Below are positions 1 through 10,660 of a DNA stretch of 64,000 nucleotides, piece after piece (position 1 is the stretch's first letter; every line of letters starts with the position of its first letter). Source of the DNA: Carnegiea gigantea (taxonomy: Eukaryota; Streptophyta; Magnoliopsida; Caryophyllales; Cactaceae); NCBI GenBank assembly GCA_029747015.1, contig JAKOGI010000126.1, positions 925,001 through 989,000 on the forward strand, written 5' to 3'. The translations under genes were made by a program, and so were the position numbers. The notes below the pieces were generated by a model. That model was not told where the DNA came from. It saw only the letters and a list, made by a program, of their open reading frames with translations, and did not search any database.

Positions 1-956
1 ATCAATTTCCATTAAAGTTACAAATTCCGGGAGTTAATATTGTTTACTAACTGCATTTACCTATAATTACATTTCTTTAACAGAATCGAGGCCTAGTCTA
101 CGTTTCCATTATGCATAAGTATTATCAAATAAAATATTATTTTAAAGATTTCAGGTATGTTCATTGCTGTATCTTTAGAAATCAGAGCGTATTTATCAAA
201 GTTATCATGTTTCGGTAAGTACATCAATGAATCAGTTTACACAGTGATTTATCATTTAATTAGTAACCCCACCAGTTATCATCTGCAGGGCAGTCGCCCT
301 TTACTTACCCACGTGGCTTTAGGCCAGGTCCCCCGATCGGCTTGACAGGTGTGCACCTATTCATAGATCGTAACAGTATTAAGGGGTTCACTATCAGATA
401 ATAACTAGCAATGCAGTTTTACATTCATCTCATTCACTGTTTTAACTTAAAATAAATTGCAAAGCGGGCCCAACCAGTGTTTCAATGATCATTAACAATA
501 CAGGAATATATGTACTGAGCTTCGGCTCACAGTTTGAAATGTTTTCCATGTTTTGTTTTAGACAAATGCTCAGAGAATCATCTTCGTACTAGTAAACCAG
601 CGGAAGAGAATAAGTTGAGCAAGGGAATTTGGATAGATCAACACTAATACAGTGTATGCATATTTTTAGAGCTGTATATTGAAATCTTCAGTGGATGGAG
701 ATGCAGATTATATGGTGAATTGTTTTTACTATAGTGTAAAAGCCTTATGTTGGTTAACAGCTGATTATATAATGATTGATCAGGTGTGTATGTGTATGAT
801 TGAAGCTTTGCTTAACTGTGCTATTTATAGCACTCACGTTTCAATGTCCTTTTGAACGGCGGTAATGCCCTTATCATTGGGTTGTCTAGATTACAATTAA
901 GGGAGTTATTAAGGAAAATACAAACAGTGAAACATGTTTAATTTAGGGACGTTATA
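1..956 (+). repeat. 3' part of a gypsy LTR (solo or truncated)
   Basis: This stretch repeats, in the same order, the landmarks of the two Tekay-type LTRs further right: a caggtatgt box near 152, a ctgagcttcggctcac box near 516 and a gaacggcggtaatgcc box at 856-871. It ends at gttata (951-956), matching the gttaca end of those LTRs. No primer-binding site follows, so this is a solo LTR or a broken end of a related but diverged family. The left boundary lies outside the window. The open frame at 157-345 falls inside it and is not a gene. Confidence 0.6.
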
Positions 957-2149
957 CTCCTTTTAGGAATTTTACTCCCTAGACTTAGGTTCGAACCTAG
1001 TCGATTAGAGGTCAAGAGTCCCTTAGGGCTCAATTGGCCTTGAAGCCAACTCGGTCTATTACCCTAGCTACTAAGTTCGACCTCTCCTAACTTGGGCTCT
1101 CTTAAGACCTAAAGCATCAATAACCTTAGGACTAAATAGTTAAGTCATCAATAATACATCCAAGCATGTACATGAGTTCTAATCCTAAACCAAGGTTCTA
1201 TGTTACAAGGGTTTTAGGTTAGGTTTACAATAGTCTTCTCATGACCCACACGCTCTGTGCATCATCCATAGGTTGCATGGTAAGATTTAGATGTTTCAGT
1301 TGCTTTTGTAAGTCGTGTGAACTGGAAAGTGCGTCACAAGTGGGTGGATACACGCTCAGTTGAGTCTAGAGGACCCAGTGAATTAGCCAACTAATCTCCC
1401 GAAGCGTGACAATGGATTTGTGCTACCTAGAGGTCTCGTTATCCCACGTATGGTAGCCCCTTTCAATGCAAGATGCCTAATGCAAGCATATCAACTTAAA
1501 GAAAATCGTTCCTAATGAAGTCGTCACTACATAGATCCATCTCTCTGAGGGTGCGAACCCCCACAAATAGTTTGACTGCCCTTTTGTAGGGGCGTTTTAT
1601 TTTGATTTTGATTATTATTATTATTATTTGGAAAAGAAAGCTAACTGTTATTCCTTTTTTATTTTCAAAAAAAATGGCAGAAATAATGGATTGAACCACA
1701 AAGCTGGCTCTTGATTTTAACCTAGGAACCAACTAGTTCCTAGACTAAAATCAGGTCCAGTTTTACTTGGTCCTGATCAGAGCATTGATGACTGTATGAT
1801 TCAGGAACCAGGTTTCCTGCCTGGTCCAAGAACCGACTAGTTCCTGGGTCAGATTAGAGCCCTTTTTCTTGGTCTTAATAGTCTTACTGTTAGGATCAAT
1901 ACCACTCTGCTGAGTATAGAAATCAGAAAACGGGTACACCTTAAAAAAGAACATAAATAATTGGGATTATGCAATTTAATAGAGCTGCAAGTGAGTTTTT
2001 AAGGAAAACTTACAAACCAAGTATCTTTTCAAAGTCAATCATACCGATAGGGACAACAGAAGGGATGAATCAATTAAACTTCAAAATGGTTTTTGAAAGG
2101 CCCCTATACAATCCCTAGTGTAGGGGCTCACCTTGACTCCTCAGTCTCA
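957..2149. other. Unassigned repetitive-looking DNA
   Basis: No gene or classifiable element was recognised. Around 1690-1850 the words 'accaactagttcctag' and 'accgactagttcctgg' recur, and two short minus-strand open frames (1496-1732, 1763-1954) show no known motif. It may be degraded LTR or internal retrotransposon sequence continuous with the Tat-like LTR to its right. Confidence 0.3.
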
Positions 2150-3240
2150 AACTGAGGATCCAGATTCGGAGGCGAAGTACGATGATGTGATGGTGTGCAT
2201 CACATCACCGCTTTTCATCACTGACTACTTCTACTATTCAATATAGGAAATCTAAAGTTTTAGTTATGTGAACATACAATCATGCAAACATTAGTAATAT
2301 TTCATATAAAATCATGTGAAAAGGTGCAATCTTTATTCTAATGCAAAGATAGGTAAAATAAATAATTTACAGCAGGCGGGAACTATCTAAAAGATCACAT
2401 CCTTGTTGACTTCTAACTTATAGGAACACAATAAGCATGAAAAGAGAATGATGAAATTTTTTCCCTCAAGCCAACTCACATGATTACTTAAGGAACGCAA
2501 TGGAGTGATTATGGTGCCAATCTTAGATGAGAGACTTAAGATTGAAGTCGATTGACAATAATTTCCTCACGATCTCTCAAGTTATCTCTCAGTGGCTCTG
2601 ATCTCACTAATTATCATGGTTCTCATTGATTGATTGATTGCTCATTCCCTCCTTTTTATTCCTTTTTGTTTTTCCTTTCCCAACTTTTCTTTTTTTCCCC
2701 CCTTTTTTACACTTGAGGCACCCCCCTTTATAGGTGATAATTGGACGAACTCTGCCTAGGAAAAGAATACTAACTCCTAATCATATTAGGCTTAATCACT
2801 TTTCTAATGTTATTAAGAATTTGCCTTTAACTAGACACGGTTGTGAAATTAGCACTAATAACCGAGTTGGACTTGAAAAAGGGTAAAAAAGGAGCAAAAG
2901 GGGGGAAAACTGGCTGGCTTCCAACCAAGGTTAACCAGCTGGCTCCTAGGCCCAATGGGCCTTGCTGACTTTAGCTGCTTCTCCTCTAATTAGACTCTCA
3001 GTATTATTTTTTTGTCATTTTATTTTGATTAATCACCTTATTGGGCTTTTGGATTCGTGATTGGGTTAATTTTCCCATCATCAGGCAGTTAAAAATTCGA
3101 CTATCATTTGTAGGTGCCTGCAGTTAGTCCCCACTTTGATCGAGCCTAAGTAGGGCAAAGGTTAAAGTAAAAGCTTAAAATTTTGCTTTGACTTGGATGA
3201 TGCTGATGTTGACACTATTATTGAAACTTAATTTGCAGAT
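2150..3240 (-). repeat. Probable Tat-type gypsy LTR with adjoining 3' internal end
   Basis: Read on the minus strand, a purine tract with GTGGGGA (plus 3128-3134 tccccac) and the words GACTAACTGCAGGCACC resemble the 3' internal end of Tat/Ogre-type elements. They are followed by TGATGATGGGAAAATTAACCC (LTR start near 3084) and a TATA-like CTATAAAG (plus 2727-2734). No second LTR or coding region is present, so this is a fragment. The left boundary is a guess. The assignment rests on pattern memory of Tat elements rather than on an alignment. Confidence 0.4.
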
Positions 3241-3404
3241 TGATTTGGTCAAAATGTAAGAAATCTAACTTATTCCCTTATAAATGCGTTGGAGCAATTG
3301 GTACACTCTATTAACCAAAACAACATTTTCTATACCTGGTGCATTACATTCAACTCTTCAGCAACCACAAACATTGGTATTTGACACGATTGGCAGCAAA
3401 TCCT

Positions 3405-3585
3405 AATAGGCATGTGTCACATGGTTGGCGTATAGACTTAATGGATTTAAATTCCACATAGAAGTCGAGAAGAAAAAAATACAATTGTGGCCTGGTGTTG
3501 GTGTGTGTGGGACTGGAGAAGGTGATATCGAAAATGATTATTATGGAATATTGAAATACATTATTAAAATTGAGTGTCTAGTTGA
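3405..3585 (+). pseudogene. CACTA element DUF4216-like domain, N-terminal half
   Basis: The frame reads WLAYRLNGFKFH, then GVCGTGEGDIENDYYGILK and IIKIEC. This matches the pattern of the DUF4216 domain found in plant En/Spm (CACTA) transposon proteins (NGFRFHT... NSGV... DYYGVLKDIIEL). The sequence stops at the CRM-like gypsy insertion, and the domain resumes in the same sense at 10392 with GEPLKRHVLF. The upstream TNP2/DUF4218 part was not found, so the 5' side of the CACTA element is lost or lies beyond the Tat-like LTR. It is a fragment, not an expressed gene. Confidence 0.65.
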
Positions 3586-4150
3586 TGATGATGGATCCTC
3601 AAACTCCCAAGATCAATTTGATAACGAAATAATCTCAGCAAAGTATGCTGCTCTTGGAGTTCAATCTCCAACAATGAATAAGATTATAGAATTTGTGGCA
3701 AAGATAAGATCCTAATGATACATTGATTGCTTCCTATCAAATTGCTCTCCTAAAGGCTTTTAACAACCAAAGAAGAATTCTAAAGGAAAGACTCTAATCA
3801 CCACTCTTAATTTAAGAGATAAAGATGTAGAGGTGTAGACACAAAATGGCCTTTTGCCTTTTACTTCATAATTCAACTTAAGCTAAGCATACATAGAGGT
3901 GATTGGGCCTATGAACACCCAAAATGAAGGAGATTAGCTGTTTTATTAGTGGAGCAAGTTGGCCAAGAGGTGGCTCATAAAAACATCATAGAAAAATGAT
4001 TTCAAATGCTAAGATAATTATAATTAAGATGATATTAAGGCTAAATCCAGTTAGATTGTATTTTTCCACAATTTATTCCCCACTTTCTAGGAAGCTTCTA
4101 GAAGGTTCTACTTCACTAATGGGTTTCTGCCGCTTGACACATCTTCCTTG
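3586..4150 (-). repeat. Left (3') LTR of the CRM-like gypsy, R/U5 side
   Basis: This segment is in direct orientation with 9377-9917. Shared words include ggatcctcaaactcccaag, aaggaaagact and ttaatttaagagataaaga, with many scattered differences, so the copy is old. The match stops at ttccttg (4144-4150), where the inverted block begins. The open frame at 3425-3715 runs from the CACTA fragment into this LTR and is not a gene. Confidence 0.8.
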
Positions 4151-4155
4151 GATTA

Positions 4156-4790
4156 AGGCCAAATCCACTTGGATTTCTAGGAATCAAGCTCTTACGTAGC
4201 ATTACTTGTCACCCTAAAACCAATGGGGAGGTTACCAACCAAGCTCTATCTATTCTTCTTCGGGGATTGGTGAGCAAGAACGTTAAGGAATGAGATTTAA
4301 AGCTTCCTCATACTGAGTTTCCTGATAACTGAGATCCTACTTATGCTACATCCTACTATCCCTTTGAAGCTTGTTATGAAGTCACTCCTCTTACTCTAAT
4401 AGACCTTTTTCCTATACCTATCGAGCATAGGGTCAGCATGAGGCCTAAGACAGAGCTAAGAAATAAAGAAGCTCCATGAACAAATTTGAGTGCAAATAGA
4501 GAAGGTTAACGCCTCTGTAAGGATAGAGCAAATAAGAATTGAAAGCCTATGATTTTCAACTTGGGAGATTTGGTATAGTTGCACCTAAGGAAGGAAGATT
4601 CCCTTCTAGGGGAAAATCCAAACTCATAGCTCAATGAGAAGGCCCTTTTAAGGTGCCTAAAAAGATTGGAGACAATGCCTACAAGTTGGAGTTATCAGGA
4701 GACATGAATGTGAGTGTCACCTTTAATGTAGGCGATCTAATTCCTTAGGCGGAGAATGATTTTGATGATTTGAGGGCAAATTCTTCTCAA
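4156..4790 (+). pseudogene. Gypsy integrase C-terminal part (inside the inverted block)
   Basis: Plus-strand code with the integrase signature SITCHPKTNGEV, then WDLKLPHTEF-type sequence, YATSYYPFEACYEVTPLTL, NLGDLV and a GDNAYKLELSGDMNVS segment typical of the integrase C-terminus of plant gypsy elements. Several stops and at least one frameshift interrupt it. It ends just before the polypurine tract, with DLRANSSQQGE as the last recognisable motif. There is no chromodomain of the usual Tekay type. It is not functional. Confidence 0.75.
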
Positions 4791-4800
4791 CAGGGGGAGA
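4791..4800 (+). other. Polypurine tract of the CRM-like gypsy (inverted)
   Basis: The tract cagggggaga sits directly before the LTR start at 4802 (taatgtatac), matching the minus-strand LTR start tagtgatgcatac at the right end (10391). It would prime plus-strand DNA synthesis in an active element. Confidence 0.65.
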
Positions 4801-5345
4801 CTAATGTATACTAAGCCCCAAACCAACTCTTGGCTAAACCCTTATTCACACTGAAGTCCAAGCTAGCCTTTCTTGGTCAAGACGGTCATTGCTCCAAAAC
4901 TTCACCCAGTTTTGACACGGCTTCTGACCACCAAATGATGTCCAATCAGAGCAATCCTTGCTTTTTTGGGAAGCTTAAGAAGTCAATTTTAGGACAATGT
5001 AATAAAAGCTCAAGTTAGGTTATATTAAAATTCCCTAAAGTGATAAAAACCTCAACTCTACAGTGGAGGTTTTTATCCATAAAATTGCTAAATTGCACTG
5101 AGTTTACATCCTACGTAATGAAGCCTAATTAATACGAGCCTAAGTTTTACTAATTCCTTACAAGGTCTACTTTACCCCTATGTGCTAGAATTTAACATTA
5201 GATTTCAAATTTTGGAGAAATGGCCCAAGTATGTCAAATGTGCATAAAATTCCAGTTTTGGAGCAATACGGGATTTGGCCTTAATTGAGGAGGATACAAC
5301 TATGATCTTTAATATTATTTAGCATCGGGTGATTCTACACACACA

Positions 5346-5996
5346 AATTGATGTTCTAATCCTAAATCAGAATTTTGTGTCCCATCGGAGACAATATTGC
5401 TTGGCACACCAAGTAGCTTGATGACCACCTGGAAGTATGGATGAGTAATGTGAGAAGCATTATCACTCTTCTCACATGGAATGAAGTGGGCCATCTTAGA
5501 AAACCAATTAACAACAACCATGATTGAGTGCCCTTTGGGTTCTTGGAAGACCCAAAATGAAATCCATGCTCATATCTTAACAGGGGTTATTTGACATTGG
5601 AAGTGGAGTATACAACCCTTAATGGAAGGTACTCTTCACTCTATGACATATGGCACACTTGGAGATAACTTTATGAACATCACTTGCCATCTGAGTCCAA
5701 TAAAAGTGCTCCTTTAAGAGCTCAATTGTTGTGTAGATGCCAAAATAACCTACTAATGCACCATGGGCCTCTTTCACAAGTAACTCCCTTAGAGAGCCCC
5801 TAGGAACACATAACTTGTTGTGCTTAAAAAGAAGCCCATCTTGCAAGATATAGGAGCCATGGTCCTTGGGGTATGCAACAATTCCTTGAAAATCTTCATC
5901 TTCCTTGTAGAGTTCTTGTATGGTGTAAAATCCCAAGATTTTGGCCTCCATAGGAGAGAACAAAGCGTATCTTCTTGGGAATGCATCGACCATCAC
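5346..5996 (-). pseudogene. Gypsy integrase, zinc-binding and N-terminal core part
   Basis: Two minus-strand frames. 5619-5996 carries the integrase N-terminal zinc-binding region (ending HKVISKCAICHRVKS), preceded by the YALFSPMEAKILGF linker to RNase H. 5315-5521 carries the start of the DDE core, with NWFSKMAHFIPC, where most elements have an aspartate in place of the N, and SDGTQNS around the second acidic position. The frame then stops at the inversion breakpoint; the rest of the core lies inverted at 4156-4790. The missing first aspartate, the frameshift between the two ORFs and the breakpoint all show it is dead. Confidence 0.8.
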
Positions 5997-6039
5997 ATTT
6001 TCCTTGCCATCTTTGTGCTTGCAAGTGAAATAAAATAAT

Positions 6040-6384
6040 TAGAGAAATTCCACCCACTTAGCATGCCTTGAATTAAGCTTGGCTTGTCCATTGATGAAAG
6101 ACTAGGTCTTGTGATCCAAATGTGTCACAAAGGGCTTTGGCTTGACGTAGTAACTCCAATGGGTAAGAGCCCATATGATAGTATAAAACGTCTTGTCATA
6201 AGCGGAGCTGTTGAGTTTGGGGCCACTTAACCTCTCATTAAAATAGGCTAAGGGTCGTTTGGCTTGGGTGAGGATCACCCCAATCCTAACACCACTAGCA
6301 TCACATTTAACTTCCAAAAAGAGCCCAAAGTTGATGAGGGCCAAGATAGGAGTCCAGCATAACTTGCATTTGATTATTTCAAAG
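6040..6384 (-). pseudogene. Gypsy RNase H domain
   Basis: The minus-strand frame contains FLEVKCDASGVRIGVILTQ, then RPLAYFNERLSG and THLDHKT, the standard landmarks of a gypsy RNase H: the first aspartate in CDAS, and YFS/NEKL followed by a TDH/HLDHK-type motif. It lies directly between the RT and integrase as expected. The frame is interrupted at its end and joins RT only through a frameshift near 6386. Confidence 0.8.
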
Positions 6385-6385
6385 G

Positions 6386-7150
6386 CTATTGGACAGCCTT
6401 AGAACATTCAAAACTTCCCTTCTTTATGCAATTGGTCAAGGAAGCCATGATAGAACTAAAGCCTTCAATGAACCGTCGATAAAAAGGTGCTAAGACAAGG
6501 AAGCTTTTCACTTTTGTGGCAGAGGTAAGCATAGGCAAAGTCTTGATGACTTTAACTTTGGATGCATCCACTTGCAGCCCTCTCACAAAACAACATAGCC
6601 AAGGGGGGGAAAAAACTTGAGGTGAGAATAGGTCACATTTCTCAAGTTTAGCATATAATTTTTGTTGTCTCAAGACTTGAAAGACTTGGGAGAGATGCTC
6701 AATATGAGAAGTTTCATCACGATTATATACCAAAATGTCATCAAAATATACCACAATGAACATCTTAAGGGAAGGCCTCAAAACCACATTCATAAGTCTC
6801 ATGAAAGGTGCTAGGAGCATTAGACAAATCGAAAGTGATAAGAAGCCACTCATACAATCCATACTTAGTCTTGAAAGTGATTTTCTACTCATCGCCTTCT
6901 TTCATCCTAATTTGGTGATGCCCACTCCTAACGTCAATTTTGGAGAAGACCTAAGCTCCATTCAATGCGTCAAGCATATCTTCCAATTAAGGAATGGGAA
7001 ACCTATACTTGATGGTGATGTTCTTTATGGCCTTAAAGTCAACACACATATGCCAAGTACCATCTTTCTTAGTTACCAAAGGGCAGGGAACAGAGTAAGG
7101 ACTCAAGTTCTCCCTATTGTATCCATAGTCAAGCAACTCTTAAACTGTCT
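6386..7150 (-). pseudogene. Gypsy reverse transcriptase
   Basis: Minus-strand RT. The upstream part (about 6893-7120, broken by a stop) reads [18 protein letters not shown] and FSKIDVRSGHHQIR. The downstream frame contains the catalytic box YFDDILVYN and then KLYAKLEKCDLFS. These are the ordered motifs of Ty3/gypsy RT. A run of seven Gs near 6603-6609 on the plus strand coincides with a disturbed stretch of the frame. It is a decayed copy. Confidence 0.85.
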
Positions 7151-7942
7151 TTATAGGTCCTTTGACTTACTAGGATTACATTGATAGGCTAACTTTCTAG
7201 ACATAGGAGCACCCCAAAAGAGATCAATTTGGTGCTCAATTGTTCTCAAGAGATGGAGCCCTAGGAGTAAATCATTGGGGAATACATTCCTAAACTCTTT
7301 CAAGAGTGATTGAGCTAGAAGGTGTATGAGTTTCACTATCTCACTTGTGTTTAGTTCTAGTATAACTAAGGCAAATAAGATCTTGCTCTTACTAATGGCT
7401 CTCTCTACCCATGTCTCACTTATATATAGATTTTTCTCACTTCCCTTCCCCAGTTTAGATTTGAAGGGTCTATGTGGAGGTAATGGGATCAAGGGAAGGT
7501 GGTAACCCTTATGTTTAAATGCATAAGTATTGGCACTACCAAGCAACAAGTGATAAGCTTTCATTGGAAGTACATCATATAGCACTTCATCATTATATGG
7601 TCCAATTGAGAATGAAATAAGAGCTTTTCTAAAAATGGTTACCTCACTCCTTTGCTTAAGCCAGTGAAGAGTGTAGGGGGTTGGATTCACCTTGGTTGGT
7701 AGTTAGAGCTTGTCGAAGAGAGTTAAGAAAGCCACATTGGTGCAGCTTCCATTGTCAATGATAAATTCACATACCTTGTCTCCAATGGTACATTGGCAAT
7801 GAAAAATTTTCTCCCTTTGGCTTAGTTCACATGGAGTCTCTTTGACATAGAGTGCTCTTCGAATTATAAGAGTTTGGCCACATTTGTAGTGACCAAGTAT
7901 GATCCTCCTCTTTAAACTCTTCAGCATTAGCTTCTTGTTCAA
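7151..7942 (-). pseudogene. Gypsy protease and protease-RT linker
   Basis: The 7703-7942 frame includes CEFIIDNGSCTNVAF, the plant gypsy aspartic protease active-site region, which usually reads IDxGSCTNV. The 7151-7690 frame continues with the linker typical of plant chromoviruses, including WLKQRSEVT, a YDVLPMKAYHLLLG segment (usually DVVPMDACHLLLGRPW), PPHRPFKSK and HLLRTIEHQIDL. A stop and a shift separate the two frames. Confidence 0.75.
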
Positions 7943-8000
7943 GAGCTTGGATCTTTTCTGCCTCTCTAATAGTGAGAGTCTTCTTATTCAGGCAATCGAC

Positions 8001-9076
8001 TTAGAAGTGACCATAGCCATAGAACTTGAAGCATTTCTTTTCTTCCAACCTCTGTGGGGACTCATTAGCAATGGCCTTACCCTTGTCTAGGGTCTTAATG
8101 TAGGTTAAAGTAGTCTCTGTCTTGGGTGAGAAGGAAATCTCTTTGTCGAGATGGGAGATTGATTTGTGAAAGAGGTATCGAAAGGTTTTTAACATTGGCG
8201 TTTCTTAACCGTAATAGCTAGATTACAAACATTATCAAATGAGAGATAAGGTTATAAGTCTACCTTGTTAGCTATGTTGGGGGATAGACCTTTGATAAAT
8301 CTAGTTATTTTGAGCTTGGGCTCTTCATTCAATTTGACCCTCATTTGGAGCTATTCATACTCTCTAATATACTCTCCAAACTTGAGGTTATCTTGGCTAA
8401 GAGAAGTACTCTTGAGGTAAAGCTCTTGTATTTAGGAGGGTGGTAGGAATCTTTTTTCTATGTGCTTTTTGAGCTTGGACCAAGTCTTGATTTTAGACTT
8501 TGCCTCCCTTGCTCTATTCCTCTTCAAGTTCTCATACCACAAAGATACATATCCTTTCATCTTGAGAATGGCCAATTTAAAAGTCTTTTCATCATTATTC
8601 TCCTTAAGCTCAAAGGTCCTCTCCATAGATTGAACCCAATCTAGGTAGCCTTCTAGATTAATGTTTCCATCAAACTCTGGGGACTTCAATCTTGAAGTCT
8701 CTGAGGTCATCCTTTGGACGGCTTGGTCTTCTAGCTTCTCTTTCCTTATGATCAAATCCTTTATAAGAGGATAAGTTTGCAATGTCAATATGATGAATAT
8801 CATACCCCAATGGTAAGGGTTTCATTGTCCGAATCCCTTCATTTACTCAAGTTCCCTTATGAGCTTTCTCACTTGTTCTTGAAGCTCAAAGATGACCCTA
8901 TCTCTTCTCATTTCACAGGTTTGTTCAAGCGGAGTGGCCAATGATTGAGAAGAGTCTCCTTCATTAGCTATAGTAGAATAAGAAAGAAGGTCTAGGATAA
9001 AAGAGGGGTACCATGAGCCATAGAGGTTGCCACAGAGGGGTTGTCGTAGCCTTGGGGAGAGGAAAAGAACAACCAT
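8001..9076 (-). pseudogene. Gypsy gag with degenerate zinc knuckle
   Basis: The 8432-8803 frame is a retrotransposon gag core: FDGNINLEGYLDWVQSMER, then MKGYVSLWYENLKR and IKTWSKLKKHIEKRFLPPS. 8843-9076 carries the N-terminal region with a LQEQVRKLIREL coiled segment. 8001-8195 carries the knuckle remnant KKCFKFYGYGHF, where the second cysteine is replaced. The three parts sit in different frames. Confidence 0.75.
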
Positions 9077-9358
9077 GGGGGTGAGTTACTCTGTCACGGG
9101 TTGTTAGTGGTGGCTGCTATCTCGAGGTCTTTTTATGATTTTTGTGAAGGCTTTTTGTGCAGCTTTTGGGTTGTGTTTGGGCTGTTTTGGGGTTCTCTAT
9201 AGACTAATGAGGGTTGACAAAGGTAAGCAAATGAAGGAATATATTGAAGACTCATAGTGTGGAATTTTTGGGCGCGAAGAGAAGAAGATGGTGAGGGTTT
9301 TTTATTGAATCAATGGAGACGAAGGGTTTGATTCAATAATTATCCAAGAAGAGCTCTT
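9077..9358 (-). other. 5' leader of the CRM-like gypsy
   Basis: About 280 bp of non-coding leader between the 5' LTR primer site and the gag start. No other feature was seen. Confidence 0.5.
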
Positions 9359-9370
9359 GCTCTAATACCA
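9359..9370 (-). other. Primer-binding site (tRNA-Met type) of the CRM-like gypsy
   Basis: The minus strand reads TGGTATTAGAGC, one base off the tRNA-iMet complement TGGTATCAGAGC, six bases inside the end of the 5' LTR. Confidence 0.8.
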
Positions 9371-9376
9371 ACTTAT

Positions 9377-10391
9377 TGAGGATGGATCCTCAAACTCCCA
9401 AGATCAATGTAACAAGGAAATAATCTCACCCAAATGATGCTCTTATTGGAGTTTAATCTCAAATAATCGATAATATTGTGAAATTTATGGCCAAGATAAG
9501 ATCCTGATGATGGATTAATTACTTCCTATCAAATTTCTCTACTAAAGCTTTTAGCCACCAAAGAAGAAGTCTAAAGGAAAGACTTTAATCACCACTTTTA
9601 ATTTAAGAGATAAAGACATAGAGATTTAGAGAGAAAATTGTCTTTTGCCTTTCATTCCATAATTCAAATCAAGCTGAGTATATATGGAGGTGATTGGTCT
9701 ATAAATACCCAAAATGGAGAGGATTAGTTGTTACATTAGTGAAGTAAGTGGGCCCAGTAGGTGGCTCACAAAAATATACGAGAAAAATAATGTCAAATGC
9801 TAAGATAATTACAATCAAGATGAGTAGTATTTTTCTAGAATTTATTCTCCATCTTCTAGGAAGCTTGTGGAAGGTTTTACTCTGCCAATAGGGTTCTGCC
9901 ACTTGGAAAATATTCCTTGTTGTGTGTAGAATCACCCTATGTAAAGTAATCTCAAAGATTACAACTCTATCCTCCTCAATGAAGGCTAAATTCCAATTTT
10001 CTCCAAAACTAAAATTTTGTGCACACTACAAATATTTTGGCCATTTCTCCCAAATTTGAAATGCAATGCCAAATTGTAGCGCATGAGGCAAACAAAGACA
10101 TCTTAGGGAATCAGTAAAACTCAGGCTTGCATTGATCAGCCTAAATTCAGTAATTTTATAGATAAAAAGTTGCACTATAGGATTTTATTGCATTATCCTA
10201 AAGTTGACTCCCTAAGCTTCCCAATAAAGCAAGGATTGCCCCATTTGGACGTCGTTTGTATGGTGAGAAGCCAAGTCAAATCAAATGAAGTGCTGACGCG
10301 ATGACTGTCTTGACCTAGGAAGGCTAGCTTGAACTTTGGTATGGATGAGGGTGTAGCCAAGAGATTGTTTGACGCTTGGTATGCATCACTA
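9377..10391 (-). repeat. Right (5') LTR of the CRM-like gypsy
   Basis: The complete copy of the LTR, about 1015 bp. It is matched by 3586-4150 in direct orientation and by 4802-5343 as reverse complement. The minus-strand start at 10391 is tagtgatgcatacc, or TGATGC at 10388 if a TG start is preferred. It ends next to the primer site. Confidence 0.8.
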
Positions 10392-10660
10392 GGTGAACCC
10401 CTTAAAAGGCATGTGCTATTTAGTTCTGAGTGGTTTGATTCACATTTAATCATGGGATATGATCTCAAAAACTAAGCAAAGTGGTTGAGGTTCATTGCAC
10501 AGAGAGGTATAAAAAGTACAATTCATTTATCTTTCCAAACACTGCACAGCAAATATACTTTATGCCGTACCCAAATCACTTAAGAGATAGGGTGAATAAG
10601 CTTGTTATCATACCAACTAAACCAAGGTCCAAAGTAGATAAACAATACTTTGATAAATAA
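10392..10660 (+). pseudogene. CACTA element DUF4216-like domain, C-terminal half
   Basis: Continues the fragment at 3405-3585 across the gypsy insertion: GEPLKRHVLFSSEWFDSHL, then after a frameshift VVEVHCTERYKKYNSFIFP, QQIYFMPYP and IPTKPRSK. The pattern (VLFKCEWFD... YDPFI... QQVYYMPYP... TKPR) is that of DUF4216 in plant CACTA elements. Stops and a shift show decay. Confidence 0.7.

Larger units (their letters stand above)
4151..5343 (+). other. Inverted 1.2-kb block: integrase C-terminus, PPT and LTR U3
   Basis: Inside a minus-strand element this block reads on the plus strand. It holds integrase C-terminal code (about 4156-4790), a polypurine tract (4791-4800) and the U3 part of the LTR (4802-5343), the last being the reverse complement of right LTR positions 9918-10391. 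Together with its flanks it supplies what the minus-strand copy lacks: the outer integrase stops near its SDGTQNS motif at the left, and the outer LTR stops at ttccttg. The LTR fits end to end if the block is flipped back, so an inversion explains it better than a second insertion. Confidence 0.8.
3586..10391 (-). mobile_element. Ty3/gypsy chromovirus (CRM-like), with internal inversion
   Basis: Minus-strand LTR retrotransposon of about 6.8 kb with gag, zinc knuckle, protease, RT, RNase H and integrase in gypsy order. The right (5') LTR is 9377-10391. The left (3') LTR is 3586-4150 plus an inverted piece at 4802-5343. The flanks are gttga (3581-3585) and ggtga (10392-10396), a likely 5-bp TSD with one change; the CACTA reading frame across the site supports ggtga as the original. 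A tRNA-Met-type primer site lies at 9359-9370. The integrase C-terminus ends in a DDLRANSSQQGE motif close to the LTR, which recalls CRM elements, but the clade call is tentative. All frames carry stops or shifts, so the copy is dead. Confidence 0.85.

Noticed and set aside
4156..5338. A second, plus-strand gypsy element inserted in the first one
   Set aside because: It has no second LTR or TSD, and its parts are the ones missing from the surrounding element, so an inversion is simpler.
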